Positions 60,974 to 64,000 of a DNA stretch of 64,000 bases are shown piece by piece. The stretch is from Runella sp. MFBS21 (GTDB lineage: Bacteria; Bacteroidota; Bacteroidia; Cytophagales; Spirosomataceae). Location: the NCBI RefSeq assembly GCF_029433105.1, contig NZ_JARNTW010000004.1, positions 332,977 to 396,976 of the forward strand. The letters run 5' to 3'. Numbering within the stretch: the stretch's first letter is position 1; each line of letters starts with the position of its first letter. Below the pieces are notes generated by a model. That model worked only from the letters and a program-made list of their open reading frames with translations, was not told the DNA's origin and made no database searches. A program made the translations under genes and the position numbers.

Positions 60974-63900
60974 ATGCAATTCTCCCACCTCCACTGCCAC
61001 ACCCAATACTCGCTACTCGACGGGGCGGCAGATATTAAGAAACTGTTTAAAAAGGCCAAAGCCGACGACATGCCCGCTATCGCCATTACCGATCACGGCA
61101 ATATGTTTGGTGTATTTGAGTTTGTGGCCGAGGGACACAAACAAGGTATCAAGCCCATCGTGGGCTGTGAGTTTTATTTGGTAGAAGACCGCCATAAAAA
61201 ACAGTTTACCAAAGAACAAAAAGACGTTCGCCGTCACCAATTGCTGTTGGCCAAAAACGCCGAAGGTTATCGCAACTTGGCCAAACTCTGCTCGCTGGGT
61301 TTTATTGAAGGTATGTACGGTAAATACCCGCGTATCGACAAAGAACTGCTCGTGAAATACCACAAAGGGCTTATTGCTACGACTTGCTGCATCGGGGCGA
61401 GTGTGCCGCAAGCCATCATAAAGAAAGGCGAAGAAGCTGGTCGCCAAGAGTTTAAGTGGTGGCTCGATTTGTTTGGGGATGATTATTACGTCGAAATCCA
61501 ACGCCACGGTATCCGTGACCAAATCATTGCCAACGAAGCCTTGCTTAAATACGCCAAAGAGTTTAATGTCAAGGTGATATGTTCCAATGATAGTCACTAC
61601 GTAGAACAAGACGACGCCAACGCCCACGATATTTTGTTGTGTGTCAATACGGGTGATAAGCAATCAACGCCTACCAACAAGGACTTTGACGACGAAAATC
61701 CGATGCCTAAGGGCACACGTTTTGCGTTTTTCAACGATGAGTTTTATTTCAAAACCAAAGACGAAATGCTCAAAACGTTCAGTGATTTGCCCGAATCGCT
61801 GGACAATACGCAAGAAATCGTTGACAAAGTAGAATTGTTAAAGCTCAATCGGGATATTTTGTTGCCCAATTTCCCGATTCCTGAAGAGTTTAAAAAGCAC
61901 AGTATTTCGCAAATGATTGAGTTCAACGGCAGAATGAAAGAACTCACCGCCGATGTACTTAATCAGTGGGAATACCTCAAACACTGGACATTTGAAGGCG
62001 CACGCCAGAAATACAAAGAAATTACGCCAGAGGTAGAAGACCGCCTCAACTTTGAGCTGAATACCATCAAAAACATGGGTTTCCCTGGCTACTTCCTTAT
62101 CGTTGCCGACTTTATCCAAGCGGGGCGCGACATGGGCGTACTCATTGGGCCAGGGCGGGGTTCGGCGGCAGGAAGTGCCGTAGCGTATGCCATCGGAATT
62201 ACCAACATTGACCCCATCAAGTACGACCTGCTTTTTGAGCGTTTCTTGAATCCCGACCGTATCTCCATGCCCGATATTGATACTGACTTTGACGACGAAG
62301 GCCGCCAACGGGTGATTGATTATGTAGTGCAGAAATACGGTAAAAACCAGGTAGCTCAAATCATTACTTACGGTACAATGGCCGCCAAATCGTCGATTAA
62401 AGACGTGGCGCGTGTGATGGATTTGCCGCTACAAGAAGCCAATGCTGTGGTAAAACTTGTGCCTGATAAGCCAACCTATGGCATGAACCTCGACAAGGTT
62501 TTCAAAGTGCCTCTCGAAAAAATGGCGGAAGTTGTAACACCCGACGAGGTAGAAAACTTGAAGAAGTTGCGTGAAATGCTGAAAGGCAACGACTTGACAG
62601 CCAAGGTTCTTAAAGAAGCTCAAAAACTAGAAGGAACCGTCCGCAACGTAGGTATTCACGCCGCCGGGATTATCATTGCGCCTTCTGATTTAACAGATTT
62701 GATTCCTGTTAGTACCTCCAAAGAATCTGACTTACTGATTACCCAATACGAAGGAAAAATCATTGAAGATGCGGGGGTCATCAAGATGGACTTCTTGGGG
62801 TTAAGAAACTTGACCATCATCAAGGAAGCCCTTCGGATGATTGAGGCCAACCACGGGGTTAAAATAGAGATTGATTATATTCCGTTGGATGATGTCAAGG
62901 TTTTTGAATTGTTCCAAAGAGGTGATACCAACGCCGTTTTCCAGTTTGAATCCGACGGGATGAAAAAGTACATGCGCGAACTCAAACCTGACCGTTTTGA
63001 AGACCTTATCGCCATGAACGCACTCTATCGCCCAGGGCCGATTGCCTACATTCCTAACTATATCAACCGAAAGCATGGACGCGAAAAAATAGAATATGAC
63101 CTTCCTGAAATGGAAGAGTATCTGTCTGATACTTACGGGATTAACGTTTATCAAGAGCAGGTGATGCTGCTTTCTCAAAAGTTGGCAGGTTTTACCAAAG
63201 GTGATGCCGACGTGCTTAGAAAAGCAATGGGTAAGAAACAGATCGAAACCCTGAATAAGCTTAAAAGTAAGTTTTTGGAAGGGGGACGAAAAAACAACCT
63301 CGACGAGAAAAAACTCGATAAAGTCTGGACAGACTGGGAAGCTTTTGCGTCTTATGCCTTCAACAAATCGCACTCTACCTGCTACGCCTTTGTAGCCTAC
63401 CAAACGGCCTATCTCAAAGCCCATTATCCTGCCGAATACATGGCGGCGGTCTTGACAAGCTCATTGGGCAACATCGAAAAAATTACGTTCTTCCTCGAAG
63501 AATGTAAAGCTCTCGGAATTCCTGTGTTGGGACCCGACGTCAACGAATCGGAACGTCGTTTTGGTGTAAACAAAAGAGGCGAAATTCGTTTCGGATTGGG
63601 CGGAATCAAAGGAACAGGCGACGCCGCCGTAGAGAGTATCATTGAAGAACGAACCAAAAACGGCCCTTACAAAGACCTTTTTGATTTCATTACTCGGGTG
63701 AACTTACGAACTGTTAATAAGAAAACCATCGAATCGTTGGCCTATGCGGGAGCGTTTGACTTGTTTGAAGAATACCACCGCGCGCAGTACTTTACAGCTG
63801 CTGACGGCGAACAGCAAAACTTAATTGAAAAACTCATCAAATACGCTAATGCTGTTCAAGCTGATAAATCCAATGCACAGGCGTCGTTGTTTGGTGGTTT

Positions 63901-64000
63901 TGGTGGAAGTGGTGCCGACATTGCCAAACCCAAAGCACCTAATGTCGAACGGTGGAGTGACATTGAGCGGTTGCGTTTTGAAAAAGATGTGGTTGGTTTC
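60974..64000 (+). CDS. dnaE: DNA polymerase III alpha subunit, 3' end beyond window
   Basis: Replicative polymerase catalytic subunit; 1,009 residues to the window edge with no stop. N-terminal PHP domain (HLHCHTQYSLLDG, ITDHGNMFG, SNDSHY) with the metal-binding His/Asp set largely intact. Then the C-family polymerase core: the catalytic acidic motif MPDIDTDFDDEG (two Asp), LIGPGRGSAAGSAVAYAIG, NVGIHAAGIIIAP, and FQFESDGMKKYMRELKPDRF. NALYRPGPIAYIP and SYAFNKSHSTCYAFVAYQTA follow, then the HhH region (LGGIKGTGDAAVESI). The C-terminal OB-fold would lie outside the window. Housekeeping gene at the end of the accessory patch. Confidence 0.97.
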   Translation, partial: MQFSHLHCHTQYSLLDGAADIKKLFKKAKADDMPAIAITDHGNMFGVFEFVAEGHKQGIKPIVGCEFYLVEDRHKKQFTKEQKDVRRHQLLLAKNAEGYRNLAKLCSLGFIEGMYGKYPRIDKELLVKYHKGLIATTCCIGASVPQAIIKKGEEAGRQEFKWWLDLFGDDYYVEIQRHGIRDQIIANEALLKYAKEFNVKVICSNDSHYVEQDDANAHDILLCVNTGDKQSTPTNKDFDDENPMPKGTRFAFFNDEFYFKTKDEMLKTFSDLPESLDNTQEIVDKVELLKLNRDILLPNFPIPEEFKKHSISQMIEFNGRMKELTADVLNQWEYLKHWTFEGARQKYKEITPEVEDRLNFELNTIKNMGFPGYFLIVADFIQAGRDMGVLIGPGRGSAAGSAVAYAIGITNIDPIKYDLLFERFLNPDRISMPDIDTDFDDEGRQRVIDYVVQKYGKNQVAQIITYGTMAAKSSIKDVARVMDLPLQEANAVVKLVPDKPTYGMNLDKVFKVPLEKMAEVVTPDEVENLKKLREMLKGNDLTAKVLKEAQKLEGTVRNVGIHAAGIIIAPSDLTDLIPVSTSKESDLLITQYEGKIIEDAGVIKMDFLGLRNLTIIKEALRMIEANHGVKIEIDYIPLDDVKVFELFQRGDTNAVFQFESDGMKKYMRELKPDRFEDLIAMNALYRPGPIAYIPNYINRKHGREKIEYDLPEMEEYLSDTYGINVYQEQVMLLSQKLAGFTKGDADVLRKAMGKKQIETLNKLKSKFLEGGRKNNLDEKKLDKVWTDWEAFASYAFNKSHSTCYAFVAYQTAYLKAHYPAEYMAAVLTSSLGNIEKITFFLEECKALGIPVLGPDVNESERRFGVNKRGEIRFGLGGIKGTGDAAVESIIEERTKNGPYKDLFDFITRVNLRTVNKKTIESLAYAGAFDLFEEYHRAQYFTAADGEQQNLIEKLIKYANAVQADKSNAQASLFGGFGGSGADIAKPKAPNVERWSDIERLRFEKDVVGF

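Noticed and set aside
61013-63657. Several long open frames on the minus strand inside dnaE
   Set aside because: They run antisense to a fully conserved dnaE, have no family motifs, and arise from the GC pattern of its third codon positions.

Overview
The window reads as a chromosomal stretch of a Bacteroidota bacterium, most likely of the Cytophagia (Spirosomaceae/Cytophagaceae-like). Promoter-like sites follow the Bacteroidota TAnnTTTG pattern, and I saw no strong Shine-Dalgarno sites where I checked starts. The gene content also fits: a TMEM220 protein, class III cyclase and histidine kinases with 7TM receptor halves, a very long SdrD_B/DUF11 surface protein, and a pyridine nucleotide transhydrogenase split into three genes. 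I cannot name the genus from the sequence. No rRNA, tRNA, CRISPR array, insertion sequence, integrase or prophage was seen. Both edges cut genes: a patatin-like lipase on the left and dnaE on the right.

Layout. 1-12.5 kb: patatin-like lipase, secreted DUF6624/TPR protein, pntA1-pntA2-pntB, mannonate dehydratase, secreted S41 peptidase, hslU, small secreted proteins, and an HtrA protease without a signal peptide. 12.6-22.2 kb: two secreted sulfatases, the c-di-AMP synthase cdaA, a DedA protein, a lone receiver domain, an ABC-F ATPase, and a LytTR regulator/TPR kinase pair. 22.8-28.7 kb: one 1,962-residue surface protein. 28.9-36 kb: ClC transporter, beta-barrel-like protein, GNAT, pirin, and a large fusion of an NTT-type nucleotide carrier with HEAT repeats and a cNMP domain. 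36.2-42.1 kb: three tandem paralogous sensor kinases with no response regulator beside them.

42.2-49.0 kb is the most interesting part. It holds an MpaB/rubber-oxygenase-family protein, an HD phosphohydrolase, a seven-helix protein that looks like a Pyr4/PaxB-type transmembrane terpene cyclase, an FAD oxidoreductase overlapping it by 4 bp, and a membrane class III adenylate cyclase 8 bp further on. The families point to chemistry on an isoprenoid chain, possibly tied to cAMP signalling. 49.0-53.2 kb is a vitamin-B6-flavoured block: MocR/PdxR-like regulator, divergent FMN-dependent oxidase-family protein, DinB, cupin, YggS and GNAT. 53.2-64 kb: DEDD exonuclease, second patatin, polyprenyl synthase, TMEM220, membrane pyrophosphatase, a small accessory patch (xisH-xisI plus an AT-rich membrane coiled-coil gene), and dnaE.

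Two families of short REP-like palindromes with GTRG-type heads lie between genes (4.1-4.3 kb, 11.1-11.2 kb, 56.0-56.1 kb). In two places the palindrome itself supplies the stop codon of the neighbouring gene. No RAYT transposase is present in the window.
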